Shown here piece by piece: positions 46,353-58,059 of a DNA stretch of 64,000 bases. Both the position numbers and the translations under genes were made by a program. Position 1 is the stretch's first letter. Each line of letters opens with the position of its first letter. Source of the stretch: Sialis fuliginosa (taxonomy: Eukaryota > Arthropoda > Insecta > Megaloptera > Sialidae); assembly GCA_961205875.1 (NCBI GenBank), contig OY540812.1:2604001-2668000 (forward strand). The letters run 5' to 3'. The notes beneath the pieces are model-generated. The model was given only the letters and a program-made list of their open reading frames with translations. It was not told the origin of the DNA and ran no database searches.

Positions 46353-46919
46353 TTGTCACACGCATAAATCATGAACCACTGAACCGATATTATTGAAACT
46401 TGGTCGGATGGTTGGGTCTGACTTGAGGACGGTCCCATTTCAAAATCATCAACATCGTGTGTAAGGGGGAGGGGTGACACCCCAAAATATTTCTTTTTTC
46501 AAGATATCTCAAGAACGACGCATGTTACGTGAAAATTTTATAGATTATTTTTTGTAGAGCATTAAATTTCCTATAATATGGGTCTACAACGTTTGTTGTA
46601 AAATATTCCCTTACGAAGATTTATCTCAATTTATTTTAAAAATTCGTGTTTTGTTTTTCTAAATTGATATTTGCTTGGATATATTAAATGTCATTTTGAC
46701 ATTTGCGCAAATTTAGATTTAGATTGAACTTGTCAAAAAATTAAAAATATATGAAAAAATATTCAGGTGCGTTTTAAGGAAAATTTCGAACTAATATTTT
46801 TTAGTAAAATTGTATAAAAATTAAATGGTTAACCAATTCCAGGCAATTTTTATAAACACTATCGGTTTTTATTGAAATTGTTGAATAATTAACTACCTTT
46901 GGTGAATTTAGCACGAGGA
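46353..46919 (+). mobile_element. Family I repeat, copy 2
   Basis: Collinear with 20330-20846: CATGAACCACTGAACCGATA, GACTTGAGGACGGTCC, GTGTGTAAGGGGGAGGGG and the AT-rich 3' half ending near TTTAGCACGAGG. The TCTG tract is replaced by the foldback fragment at the left. Confidence 0.65.
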
Positions 46920-47244
46920 TCCCCGAGATAAAATTTTCAGTCTCCCTTGAGTATCCCAGCGACCTTTACAGTATTCCAAAGCGTCTCTCAGAGTTTTCCG
47001 GTGACTTCTTGCTTATATTTGAGTCTCCCATAGGAATACTCGAGTCGCTATAGGATACTTGAGTCTCCCATAGGAATACTCGAGTCTTCCAAAGTTGGTG
47101 GACTTAAAAGGTTTTTGAACTGGTAATATTTCTTAGGTTTCTTGGAATATTTAACGGACTGAGAGCATGTTGCATAAACAAGGACACAACTTCGAAGCAC
47201 TGTGCATTTACTTTGCAGATGTTTTCTTATAATATGTATCACTT

Positions 47245-48290
47245 TTGTAATCCATTACTGGTTTTTACTTTCTTATACCATGTATATGAAATATACATTA
47301 GTATAAGTAAGTATAGTGAAGCCGATTTTTTTCGAACCTCGGATTTTGACGGAATTATCTATTTTGACCTTCCCTTAATCCATTCTGACTATTTTCGCCA
47401 TGATGTCTGTGTGTCCGTCTGTCTGTCTGTCTGTAAGCGCTGTAACTCAAATACGACAAATCGTAGAACGGTGATATTTTATATTTAAGATTAATTTTTG
47501 GCTGGGAAGAAAACGTCCTATTTTTGAAAACGATCTTTCAACCGGATACGGATGTTTGCCTACGTCGATTTTTTAATTTTTCGAATTACTCTGAAACAGT
47601 ACAAAATTGAGAAAAATGGTCAAGTTAAAAAATGTAGGCAATATCTATATCTATAATTTATGTTCTATTCATTTTTTTGTAAAAACGAATTTTTGAAGAA
47701 AAAAAATTATTATAATTCAAATGGTTCATAACAGAGGAGAAATATCTGCCATGAGTGTCATGGGACTTTCTTATACGTATTACAGAGATTGAACAGTGTG
47801 TGTATTTGCCGTAGGTAACATGGGACTTTCTTATACGTAATACTGAGAGTGAACTGTGTAGGTGAATCTAAATAATTACATAAAAAAATTCTTTCTGGCT
47901 AAATCATAAATGTTTGAAAAAATGTATGGGGAATAAATTATAGATAATAACATACTCGACATTTTTTATCTAAAACATTTTTTTCTTATTTCAAAAATAA
48001 GTCAACAATCCAAAAATTTACAAGAGTAAACATCCGTTTTCAGTTATTACGTTAAAAAAAAAAAAACACTTGTTATATAATGGAGAGAATAATATTACCT
48101 ATATATTATTCATTTTGTTTTATTTTGTTAGAAATGTTTTAATAAACAAAGAATCACGTATACAATTCACTGTTAGGTTAGGTATAAGAAAGTCCCGTGG
48201 TTCCCAAGGCAGATATTTCTTTATCCATTACTGGAGAAAGCCATAAACTAAATAAAAGGGTGGTTTAGCTTTTGAATAATTAGTTTATTT
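47245..48290. mobile_element. Family M element inserted in a family A copy
   Basis: Family A sequence (CCATTACTGGTTTTTA near 47252) is interrupted and resumes at 48217 (TTATCCATTACTGGAGAAAG, then the CATAAACTAAATAAAAGG-type block to about 48290). The insert (about 47266-48213) begins CTTTCTTATACCATGTATAT and ends GGTATAAGAAAGTCCCGTGG. It has internal TCTGTCTGTC and repeated GGGACTTTCTTATACGTA motifs. A shorter copy lies at 54629-55372. No transposase; the 91-codon frame at 47213 is incidental. Confidence 0.65.
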
Positions 48291-48345
48291 TCACGATGAG
48301 ATGTTATTTCATGTAATTAAAACAAATTTTTTTTGCATATTCCAG

Positions 48346-48682
48346 GGTCACCACGACGAACCACACCTCCAACTAACAATAACAGCCACCAGGTGGTGCT
48401 CTCGTCGCCACAGGTCATGGGAGTTGTGAGCGAAGGTTCACCCAAGCTAGACGTGCAGGGCCCGTGCGGGGGTGAAGCGATGCCCCCGGGTGGAGCACCA
48501 GGAAGTGGTGGTGGCGGCGGTGGAGGTAGTGTTTCAGATAACAACAGCGATGATGCTGGCGATGCTGATGAGTTTACGCCGAAACGTAAACAGCGTAGAT
48601 ATAGAACCACGTTCACTAGTTTTCAGTTGGAGGAGTTGGAGAAAGCGTTCTCGAGGACACATTATCCAGATGTTTTTACCAG
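48346..48682 (+). CDS. al: Aristaless-like homeodomain protein, one internal exon (partial gene)
   Basis: Paired-like homeobox transcription factor exon, expected to act in the nucleus. In Drosophila, Aristaless patterns distal appendages. The acceptor is TTCCAG|GG at 48345/48346; the donor is ACCAG|GTTAGT after 48682. The exon opens in the last two bases of a codon. I favour translation from ATG at 48417-48419 (context GTCATGG): it gives [12 protein letters not shown], reminiscent of the Drosophila Al start. From there: a Gly/Pro-rich stretch with seven glycines (residues about 24-37), an acidic [14 protein letters not shown] segment, the basic PKRK, then homeodomain residues 1-31 (protein residues 59-89). 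The Arg at homeodomain position 31 is split by a phase-2 intron. Helix 1 and the start of helix 2 are present; helix 3 and the rest must lie beyond 64000. The exon is far GC-richer than its surroundings. Arx and Aristaless are nearly identical in this part; in an insect, Aristaless is the likelier name. Confidence 0.88.
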
Positions 48683-49181
48683 GTTAGTAAATCATGGATT
48701 GATTCATCTTTTTGTTTGTTAGGCGGCTATTCATTGACATGGCTGGACTGATGATAAGTCAGATATGATGGCTGAAATTGAATATTTCCTAACAACTGAA
48801 ACTGATTATGCGCATGCGTCAACGGATGTTCGAAATTCAAATTTATCAAATTGATTTGTTAAATATATAAATAAATACATACAAGTTCGATTGTATATCA
48901 ACTACAATACACTTATTTAACACGCGAATACCTGTAATTTATTTTAATTATCAAATAATAACTAAATAAACAACCATAGATGCATATTAACTGTCAAATC
49001 TGATTAACAATTGAATAAAGAAACTAATAACTCTATATTATATCAAAATTTAGTTCAGTGTTGCGTCTTGCGCATGCGCAATTGGAAACGATACTGTTAG
49101 TACTAAAAGTATGAAATTTAGCCATCCGGTTTAATAGTAATTCCATAGGTATCCACTATCCAGTTAAATAATACCAGATCA

Positions 49182-49689
49182 GTGCGGCTATTACACTATC
49201 AAATAAATATGTCAAAGATCTTTGACAAAGATTTGATCATATTTAATTGATAAAATACGAGATTTTGTTTTATGACACTATATAAAATATTTGATAATAT
49301 TTTCTCAATATTATCTAGGGATATTTTCTTCTTTTTTGTTGCCTTTTGAATATCAGTGCGTGGATGTTCGTCAATTGACGTGATCGAGGTTTGAATTTAC
49401 AACCGTGTATTGTGGTTTTTATAATCAATAAGAAGATTATCATATAATACTGGATTTTGTTGATATTCATATATTAATAATTATGTATCTGTAACTGTCA
49501 GTGATAACTTGGTAGTCGCCATTTTGTTTTTGACGTAAAAAAACTTTGATCAAATATAAGAGACTGTTATTATCTATGATCATAGAAATATTGTGAAGGT
49601 AAATATTATAAAAGTTAACTTATTACTCTGTCATATTTCTTTGATCAAAGAAATTTTATCATATTTCTTTGATAGTGTAATAGCCGCCT
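49182..49689 (+). mobile_element. Family E MITE, copy 3
   Basis: Starts GCGGCTATTACACTATCAAA and ends TTTGATAGTGTAATAGCCGC(CT). About 508 bp, collinear with 43804-44299. It lies 500 bp downstream of the homeobox exon donor, within the intron. The first one or two terminal bases are altered (GTGCGGC instead of AGGCGGC). Confidence 0.8.
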
Positions 49690-50321
49690 TACGCAGAAAT
49701 GTTAGAATATTTGTAAAATGGACACAAATAATTGTTTCTTAGTCTAAATAGTCCAGAAAAGCATTTTAACATAAAATTTAGGAGGTAAGCAATTTTATGA
49801 TTGATTCTTATAGATTTTGAACCGGAGAATTCAAAAAAATAACCCGGATTAGCAAAAAGGGGTACAACACTCTTAAAAATGGGGTTTAAGGGTGAAAACC
49901 CCATTTCCAACCGTTTTTTCAATTCATCACAAAATCTAAAGCGACGATGGTGTATTTTTATGGTTGATATATTTTCAGGACACTCAGACGAATCGATTGT
50001 GACCACATATACTAAATTTGGCCAAAAATTACCTCTTCCAGAGTGTTTAAAAGATGTAGAAAAACATATTTTCGGGAAAATAGTTTAAAAATTAATAACT
50101 TTTGTTAAAATCATCCAAATGACTCATAATTAGCCTCAAATTGTTCCTGAAGTTCCAAAGAATAATGACCAACCATAATTTTTTTTAAATATTAATAGTT
50201 GAACAAATGAAAATCGCTAATGTTTAAGGGTAAATACCGTACATTTTTGAAAAATTACCTGTATACTAAAATTTAAATAAAAACATCAGGGTTGAATATT
50301 TTTTAGTGAAACCATATATAT
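49690..50321. other. Non-coding, unassigned
   Basis: AT-rich. Contains an inverted ACCCCATTT/AAATGGGGTTT pair near 49877-49905. Two short frames on opposite strands have no recognisable similarity. Confidence 0.35.
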
Positions 50322-50596
50322 CTGGTATTATAAACGAGCTAACAACATTTGCAAGCACTTTCAAATGAGGTTTCAACAGTTCTCTTGAAGTTTCATGAAA
50401 TATTTGGCGCGTGGTAAATAAACACCAACAGTATTAAAACAGTGGTGATGTTATTAAAATTATTTTATACTGTCAGAGTCGACAACTGTCTTACAATAAG
50501 TTGAAGTATCACTGCTCTAAATTCCATAACAAATCCATAGATACTAACACAGAATTAATACCCCATTTAAAAGTGCTTGCAAATTTGTTAGCTCTT
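50322..50596. mobile_element. Family B MITE, copy (right end lost)
   Basis: Starts TCTGGTATTATAAACGAGCT and carries the family B interior (AACAGTGGTGATGTTATTAA, AAATTCCATAACAAATCCAT) in the orientation opposite to copy 1. It stops at TTTGTTAGCTCTT, where a 16-base G run begins. Confidence 0.65.
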
Positions 50597-51646
50597 GGGG
50601 GGGGGGGGGGAAGAGGCACCCACACAGAAACTATAATTATAATAATAGCTTGATATCTTTCTACATATCTAAAAGATGTCAGAGTTAAATGTAATAACAA
50701 TATTGCAGATTTTATATTTACTTAAAATTATAAATACACATAATTACACGTTCATTATACATAATATGCATACTACATATGCAATATGCATGCATGATAC
50801 ACGAGTAAATGGTAATTTAAATGTATATATGCATGATGATAATAGGTATAGGGGGTCACACATTTTAACAGAAATAAAACTAATAGGTAAACCATGTACC
50901 CCGGTGTGCTTCTTCTATAATATATGTAGTTCTCCGTGCGCTTGTGGTCAACATGGACCTACCTGGTTATACAGATAACAGAGTTATTTCGGCGAAGTAC
51001 TGTCGGCGACTAAAGACATCTGTTAGGCGTCAGCTCTGATAAAGTCGTTGAAATATCAAACGCGATAGACTAGATGGCTAATTCTTTATATGCCTTGTGT
51101 TTTAACCGGTATTTTGGGTGTTGTATGCGCGTATTATAGAAATCGACAGTGAAAAATTTAACAGGGAAAATATTAAATTATGTACAAATTCTAACTGGCC
51201 GTTTTCTAGACTGAATTGCGCTAAAAATTTTTTTACTGTATTCTACGGGTCCTGATATGTAAATATCCTTTTAAATTGGTCAATTTTTAATTGTATAAGT
51301 CAATACTTTTTTATCGCTGACGTAATAAAAAAAATTAAATTAATATTTTTCGAAATATGATAATGTGACGATAAAAGGGTTAAAAAATTTTTTGTGAAAT
51401 ATGTCATATTTGAATTACTATTGTATACTATAATTAATTTTAGTTAATATACAAAATAAATAATGGGGTGGGTAGGAGGTGGGGTTTAACCGTTTCATTT
51501 TTTCGAATTTCAACTGTCGCCATTCGAAAGAGTATACAAAATCATGAAAATTTTGTACTATTAGTTTCAGAGTTATTTGAAATATATGATTATTTTACAC
51601 ATTTTCGTAGGGGTGTTTCACCCCCTTAAACCGTTTTACCGCAGCT

Positions 51647-51942
51647 AATATCCGGTATTATAAAGGAGCTCGCAAATTTGCTAGCTTGCAAGCACTCTCA
51701 AATGAGATATCATACTTATATGACAGTTCTTTTGGAGTTTGTTGAAGATTTACGCGTTGTAGGTAAACCAACGGTATTAAAACAGTGGTGATATTATGAA
51801 AATTATTTTGTACGGTCAAAGATGCCAACTATGTTACAATTAGTTGAAGTGTCACTGCTCTAAATTCCATAGCTCCATATCTCATTTGAGAGTGCTTGCA
51901 AGCTAGCAAATTTAGCGAGCTCCTCTATAATACGGACATAAG
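51647..51942. mobile_element. Family B MITE, copy 4
   Basis: Starts ATATCCGGTATTATAAAGGA and ends CTCTATAATACGGACATAAG. About 296 bp; the interior includes AACAGTGGTGATATTATGAA and TAGTTGAAGTGTCACTGCTC. Confidence 0.72.
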
Positions 51943-52691
51943 ATAATTTTGTTTCTCACTTACCCTGGCCCTCTCTAATTATATACAAAATTTAAACTCG
52001 ATCCTAGTTCAGTTAGTTTTTTTTTTTAAATAAAATCAAATTGTTCGTACTGAATGTTTCTATAAAACTGCATAGGTAAAGAATTACTCAAATTTTATAT
52101 CTAATGACTTAATTTGTTTTTGTAGATAAATAGCTGTATTTGTTATTATTGCATAAAATACTAATTTATTTATTTATAATATAATAATACATACATGTTT
52201 ATACGTAAGTATAGTATCATATGAACATTATTTACATTTTGATCGCATTATAAAATCATTAAAAGCAATTTAATCACATTTAGCCTGAAGAATAAATGTA
52301 AAGAAACCAAAACAACAAAATTGCTTAATAAACTATAATAATCGTAACAAAAAACAACGTAAAGTTGACACATTACTAATCAGTTAGACCAGAGACCCAT
52401 AAAAATAATCTCTAGACGTAGGGGATTTGTTTAATTTGTTTGGAATGTTAAGAAACAAAAGGATAGACACCATAAATCTTACAAAAAATGAGTGAATCTT
52501 CAATAAACAGTGGCGTAGCTGATATAAAATAACTCAAATAATAAAAATTAAGGTTATTGTATATGAGATTATTTTTAGTGTTCTGGTAAAAACACTAATA
52601 GAATAACTTCGGTGCGTGTCTGTCCGTCCGTCTGTCACAGGCGATTTAATCTGAATTTCAATTTGAATTTTAGCACAGATATAGAATGTGG

Positions 52692-53187
52692 TAAGGTGCA
52701 GTGGGGTAAGTGCAGAAACGGGGCAAATGCATTAACGGGTTCTTTTTATTATAGTACGAGTGAAATTGTAATAGCTAATATGTAGTGAACTACTAAAATT
52801 TAATACCAACTTGTTTAAAAAGTTCACTACTCCAAAACTAAACAACGTATCTTGATGCGGTAAAAAGCATTTTATTCTAGCCGTATTCACAATTCTGCTC
52901 TTGCCTCATAGCATATAAAATAATGCTTCAAAGCGTTTTTAACTACCGGTAATGCACTTGCCCCGAAAATGGGGCAAGTGCACTGTAGTTGACATTTTTT
53001 TACAATTTCCTATCATAATGCAAATATACAAAGAAAATTGGCGTCCTATTCAATTTAAACTAGTCAGTAATAATTGCACAATCATTTGATACTGAAAATA
53101 TTGAGTATTTATATATCAGATTGAAAATATATGGGTTCAAAGTTCAACTATGCAAAAACCGGTCTGCACTTACCCCACTGCACCTTA
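52692..53187. mobile_element. Family K MITE, complete copy
   Basis: Terminal inverted repeats AGGTGCAGTGGGGTAAGTGC and its inverse (GCACTTACCCCACTGCACCT), about 24 bp, flanked by TA on both sides: a Tc1/mariner-type target. Inside is a second perfect hairpin (about 52950-52982, TGCACTTGCCCC/GGGGCAAGTGCA) that mimics the termini. A partial copy lies at 33465-33830. No transposase. Confidence 0.78.
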
Positions 53188-53528
53188 GGTCAGTTATAAA
53201 CGTGAAGTATAAAAAGTTGAATTTTGATTCTGAGAGGGAAAAATAGGAAAATAGAAAACAATTTTTTTGGGGGCAACATGTAGGGTGTCTAATAAAAAAT
53301 TATCGAAGCACGAATTCAACAAAATGTTGAATTTTTTTAATGAATTTTTCGGGAAAACGTTTAAAAATTGCTGTCGTCTATCATTATATATATATCACCA
53401 AAAGGATCGCTCAGAAAAATCTTAAAAAAATCATGCACATTGAAAATTAGGTGTAGATTGAGCCAAAATTATCGGGCTTTAATTGTAACTTCTGAATAGA
53501 AAATCTTGAACTTACTTATGAAATATAA

Positions 53529-54035
53529 TGTAGTGGCACCAGTTATGGCCGCTATAAGAGCAAAGTTTACTGTTTTTGTGATTGACGGGCTTTTTTTGCA
53601 ATCTATAAAAACAAATAACTCATTTTTAATCAATTTAATTATCAAAGTCCGCAAATATAGTTTGTTTTTTTAAATTATAGACTTATTTTGTTTATGTTTT
53701 TTCTCCAGTAATGGATATAGTAAAACCAATAATGATGGACACTTACTAATGATTACTACGACACAAAATATATAAAATAAAGAATCGTCTTTAAAACAAT
53801 GTAAAGCAGTTGCTATGCTAAAATAATAATTAATAAATAAATTATACTAATAATAATTAGTTTAAATGTCCACCATATTGACACCTATTGGCCGATTGTC
53901 ATCAAATCACGCTATAAGACAGTTAAATGTATATAGATTAATATTCAGAAATGGTAATAATCAAATATCAACAAATATTTCTAATTCAGTACCTTCAATT
54001 AAAAAAATAGCCATTACTGGGGTCATATTCAATAT
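53529..54035 (-). mobile_element. Family A MITE, copy 5
   Basis: From TAGTGGCACCAGTTATGGCC, through GCAAAGTTTACTGTTTTTGT and the shared interior, to CCATTACTGGGGTCATATTC. A second short piece of the same end (ACCATTACTGGGGTCATATC) recurs at about 54140, inside a local direct duplication of roughly 130 bp (54036-54245) that includes TTTTCCCCTCG and GGGGGTCTATGGT. Confidence 0.65.
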
Positions 54036-54628
54036 ATTTTGTATTAAATAAAGAATTTAAAAAAAAAAATTTTTTACCACATTTTCCCCTCGTAAAAAGC
54101 GTTAAGGGGGTCTATGGTGCATTTAATTTAAAAAAATAACCATTACTGGGGTCATATCCCATACCTCATATTTTCTATTAAATAAAGAATTTTGGCTTGA
54201 AAAAAAAATTTTTTTTACCATATTTTCCCCTCGGAAAAAGTGTATAGGGGGTCTATGGTTACAATGTTAGTTAGTGATTTCCATGACCCTCCACTGTGTT
54301 TACATTGGATGCGTATAAAATGGTGTAGTCCCGGTCTAATTTGAAGTAATCTACATATTTAATAAGCACCTGTCGACTGGTGGAATTTCAGAATTATTAA
54401 AACTACGGTGGGTGTAACTCGACTCGCATAATTATTGTTTGCTCATTCTGTTCTCTGCTTTCTGTTTTTAAATTGATTTTTAAAGTGATGACGTCTCACG
54501 TATATACAACATGACTTATGTTCGTGTTTTTAAATGACAGGTTATATTAAATTAAATTAGCTAAAGGTCTGTGTGGTACCGTTGTCATATCGTGTGGAGT
54601 TTTTCAAAATTTAGCTAAATTCAATTTT

Positions 54629-55372
54629 TACTTTCTTATACCATGTAGGTATATGAAATATACATATAGTATAAGTAAGTATAGTGAAGCCGATTTTTTT
54701 CTAACTCCGGATTTTGACCTTCCCTGAATCCATTCTGACTATTTTCGCCATGATGTCTGTGTGTCCGTCTGTCTGTCTGTCTGTCGGTCTGTAAGCGCTG
54801 TAATTCAAATACGACAAATCGTAGAAGGGTGATATTTTATATTTAGGATTAATTTTTGGCTGGGAAGAAAACGTCATATTTTTGAAAACGATCTTTCAAC
54901 CGGATACGGATGTTTACCTACGTCGATTTTTAAATTTTTCGAATTACTCTGAAACAGTGCGAAATTGAGAAAAATGGTCAAGTTAAAAAATGTAGGTAAT
55001 ATCTATATCTATAATTTATGTTCTATTCATTTTTTTGTAAAAACGAATTTTTGAAGAAAAAAATTTATTATAATTCAAATGGTTCATAACAGAGAAAAAA
55101 ATGTATGGGGATTAAATTATAGATAATAACATACTCGACATTTTTTATCTAAAACATTTTTTTCTTATTTCAAAAATAATTCAAAAATCCAAAAATTTAC
55201 AAGAGTAAACATCCGTTTTCAGTTATTACGTTAAAAAAAATCACTTGTTATATAAATATAAAATTTTTTATTTTGTTCTTTCTTGTTAGTTTGTTAGAAA
55301 TGTTTTAATAAACAAAGAATCACGTATACAATTCACTGTTAGGTTAGGTATAAGAAAGTCCCGTGGTTCCCA
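54629..55372 (+). mobile_element. Family M element, copy 2 (internally shorter)
   Basis: Starts CTTTCTTATACCATGTAGGT and ends GGTATAAGAAAGTCCCGTGG, like the copy at 47266-48213, but lacks about 170 bp corresponding to 47746-47917 of that copy. Not coding. Confidence 0.68.
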
Positions 55373-55599
55373 GAGATTAACTTGGTAAGCTGTAATTTGG
55401 TTAATTTAACTGGATATCTTGTTTTAATTAAAAGGATACAGAGCTCAATTATAATAAATTTAATAAGTATAGGCGCATGAGGCGCTTACTGTACGGAAAA
55501 AATGGAACTAAAATTTTAGAAAAAAATAGGTTACATTCCTAAATGAAAATATACAATCCGTATATGGCTATTTTTTTAGAAATATTTGTGATTACTACA

Positions 55600-56046
55600 T
55601 TTAATTAACTGTCTTACAGCGTGATTTGATGACAATCGGCCAAGAGGTATCAAAATGGTGGACATTTAAACTAATTATTAGTATAATTTATTTATTATCA
55701 TAGCAACTGCTTTACATTGTTTCAAATTTTACGATTCTTTCTTATATGTCTTTTGTGTCGTAGTACTTATCATTTTGTAATCATTAGCTAGTCTCCATCA
55801 CTGCGTGCTCATTACTGATTTTACTTTATTTATTACTGGAGAAAAAAAAAACATAAACAAAATAAAAGGCTATAATTTAAAATACAAACTATTTTTGCGG
55901 GTTTTGATAATTAAATTGATTAAATAAAGAGTTACTTGTTTTATTAGTAACATGAGTTCATGAGAATTACAGAAAAGGAGCCCGTCAATCACAAAAACAG
56001 TAAACCTTGCTCTTATAGCGGCCATAACTGGTGCCAGTACCTTATT
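55600..56046 (+). mobile_element. Family A MITE, copy 6
   Basis: From TTAACTGTCTTACAGCGTGA through the shared interior to the complete right terminus ATAGCGGCCATAACTGGTGC plus CAGTACCTTA. The left terminus is missing. Confidence 0.68.
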
Positions 56047-58059
56047 TAAACATACAATAAATTTTTATTTATGTAGGGGCCTCTAAGAGATGGTTAAATC
56101 TTTATATTTTTTTTACCATAGGAATTTTTTTCATTGGGGCCTAAATTTTTTATTTCTGTCTATAGTAATAATAATAATAAATATATTTATTTTATAATCT
56201 GTGGTACAGTGTAAATAAGTTGACAAAAAAAGAGAGAGAAAAAAAGAAATTACAATGCTAATATTAAGAGAGAAAACAAATAAGAAATTTTACAAAATTA
56301 GGTACTAAATGCTACCAAAATAAATATGTGTAAGTACGGCCCTGTATACTAGCATTGTAGATACAATGTAGTAGACGTAACTTATTAGGACTTTAATGAA
56401 AAAGTAGATAATTCTCAAATGCTTGTATGTAAAATTCTTATATATGTATATATATAGAAAGTGGTTGTTGAAGTTAATAGAATATATTTAGAAATAAACT
56501 TAATGAATATGGTTTGTCGAGACGAGACTGGTATTTTTTTACGAGACAGCTGTTGAATGAAACCGTATTAATAATACAAGTTATATTTTCAAAAAAAAGT
56601 AACAAAATGCAATACGCTTGTTAGAATTTATACTATACTAGATACAATATTTACGATATTATTTAAAAAATAAAAACGGACAAGTTTATGTTAGGCACAC
56701 ACTTGATAGGGTTCTGTAGTCATTCTCACTAACATTCTCCTTCGAAATTAACTAGATTTCTACAATATAAAGTAAACAAATCTAATTTTCATTGAAAGTA
56801 CTACATTTTTTCAGATTTTTTACATTGATAGTTTAGAAATTAAAATTAAAAAAACAAATATATATTAAAACATTTTTTGTTGAATTTTTGACCAATTTAA
56901 AGACAATCAATGGGGTGAGTGAAAAAAATGTTTTTTTGAGTATGGGAGGGGAGTTCGAAATTTTTGTTTTTGGGTCGTCATTCTACGCCCGTACACCAAA
57001 TTTCTTTTTAATAGGTATATAAATGAGAGAATAGGAGGCTGTGACATACAGACAGACGGACTATAAGGGTTTAAGAAAAACAAAAATGTTAAAATAAAGT
57101 ATAAAATCTGTCTAAAAAGATCAGCAAGGATTTAAAAGAGAAAAATAAATCAAAAATAAATCAATAAAAAATAATTAAGATAATATAAGAACTAGCGTTC
57201 ATCTCGCGGCTTCGATCGTGTTGTATTTGTTTTAATAAACATTTATAAAATATAATATCATTAGTAACTACTGTAAGTCTGGAAAAAATGAATTTGATAA
57301 ACGCAACTTCCCCCTTTCCTCTATTAATTTGAAAATCCCTTCGTAAAGATTTAAAAATAAGACCACTATAATTTCACATTTCTAGGTCCAAGAGTTTGGG
57401 CTGTGCATTGATGAGTCAGTCACTCAAAACTTTATAAATATGTATAGTATTAATAAAAATGATCGTAAAAAAATATAGTAAAATAATCTTAAAAAAATTT
57501 GATTAAATATTTTTCAATTTACACTTTATATTTCAACCATATGTAAGTATATGTATACATAAAAAAATCTATTGGAAATATTGAATAATATGAAACAAGT
57601 TTTGTAATTATCAACGAGACAAAAGTTATTTGCTTATTAATTTTTCATGAATACGTACTTAATTCTAAAGTGTAATAAACAACAAAATTAATAACATACA
57701 TATTAGAATTACAGACGAAAAATTGTAGGTTTAGTAACTTTCTTCATTAAAATCTCCTTCACATCAATTATTTATGATTAAAAATTTTGATACATATAAT
57801 TTATGATCATAAATTTAATCTAAAGCATTACTAATTTAATAAAATAATTACTTCATCTGCTTCTAGTTTCTACTTAATATTCATTAAAAACTTTTTACCT
57901 GGTTATAAAATTAAAAGTATACATTAGTAGTAAATATTAGTTTTCGGAAACCCATTTAAAAAAAACTTGACTTGGGTTCTATAAAATACGACAGAAGGTT
58001 AGACAATTATTTCACAATTATAATTATTGCTTATTAAACAGTATAAGAAAGAAAATTGG

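Larger units (their letters stand above)
21431..48345 (+). other. al: Candidate aristaless intron 1
   Basis: Bounded by GTGAGT at 21431 and by a pyrimidine-rich tract plus TTCCAG ending at 48345. If real it is about 27 kb and consists mostly of the mobile elements listed separately. I found no other coding exon in it. Confidence 0.35.

Noticed and set aside
48317-48616. 99-codon minus-strand frame opposite the homeobox exon
   Set aside because: Antisense shadow of a GC-rich coding exon; the proline run mirrors the glycine-coding stretch.
48748-48785. CTGATGA followed by GAAA just after the homeobox exon, resembling a hammerhead core
   Set aside because: A weak stem II can be drawn, but two unpaired bases follow the core and no stem I pairs across the would-be cleavage site; likely chance.
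50676-50978. 100-codon frame
   Set aside because: Low-complexity AT-rich start, no family resemblance, no splice or promoter context.
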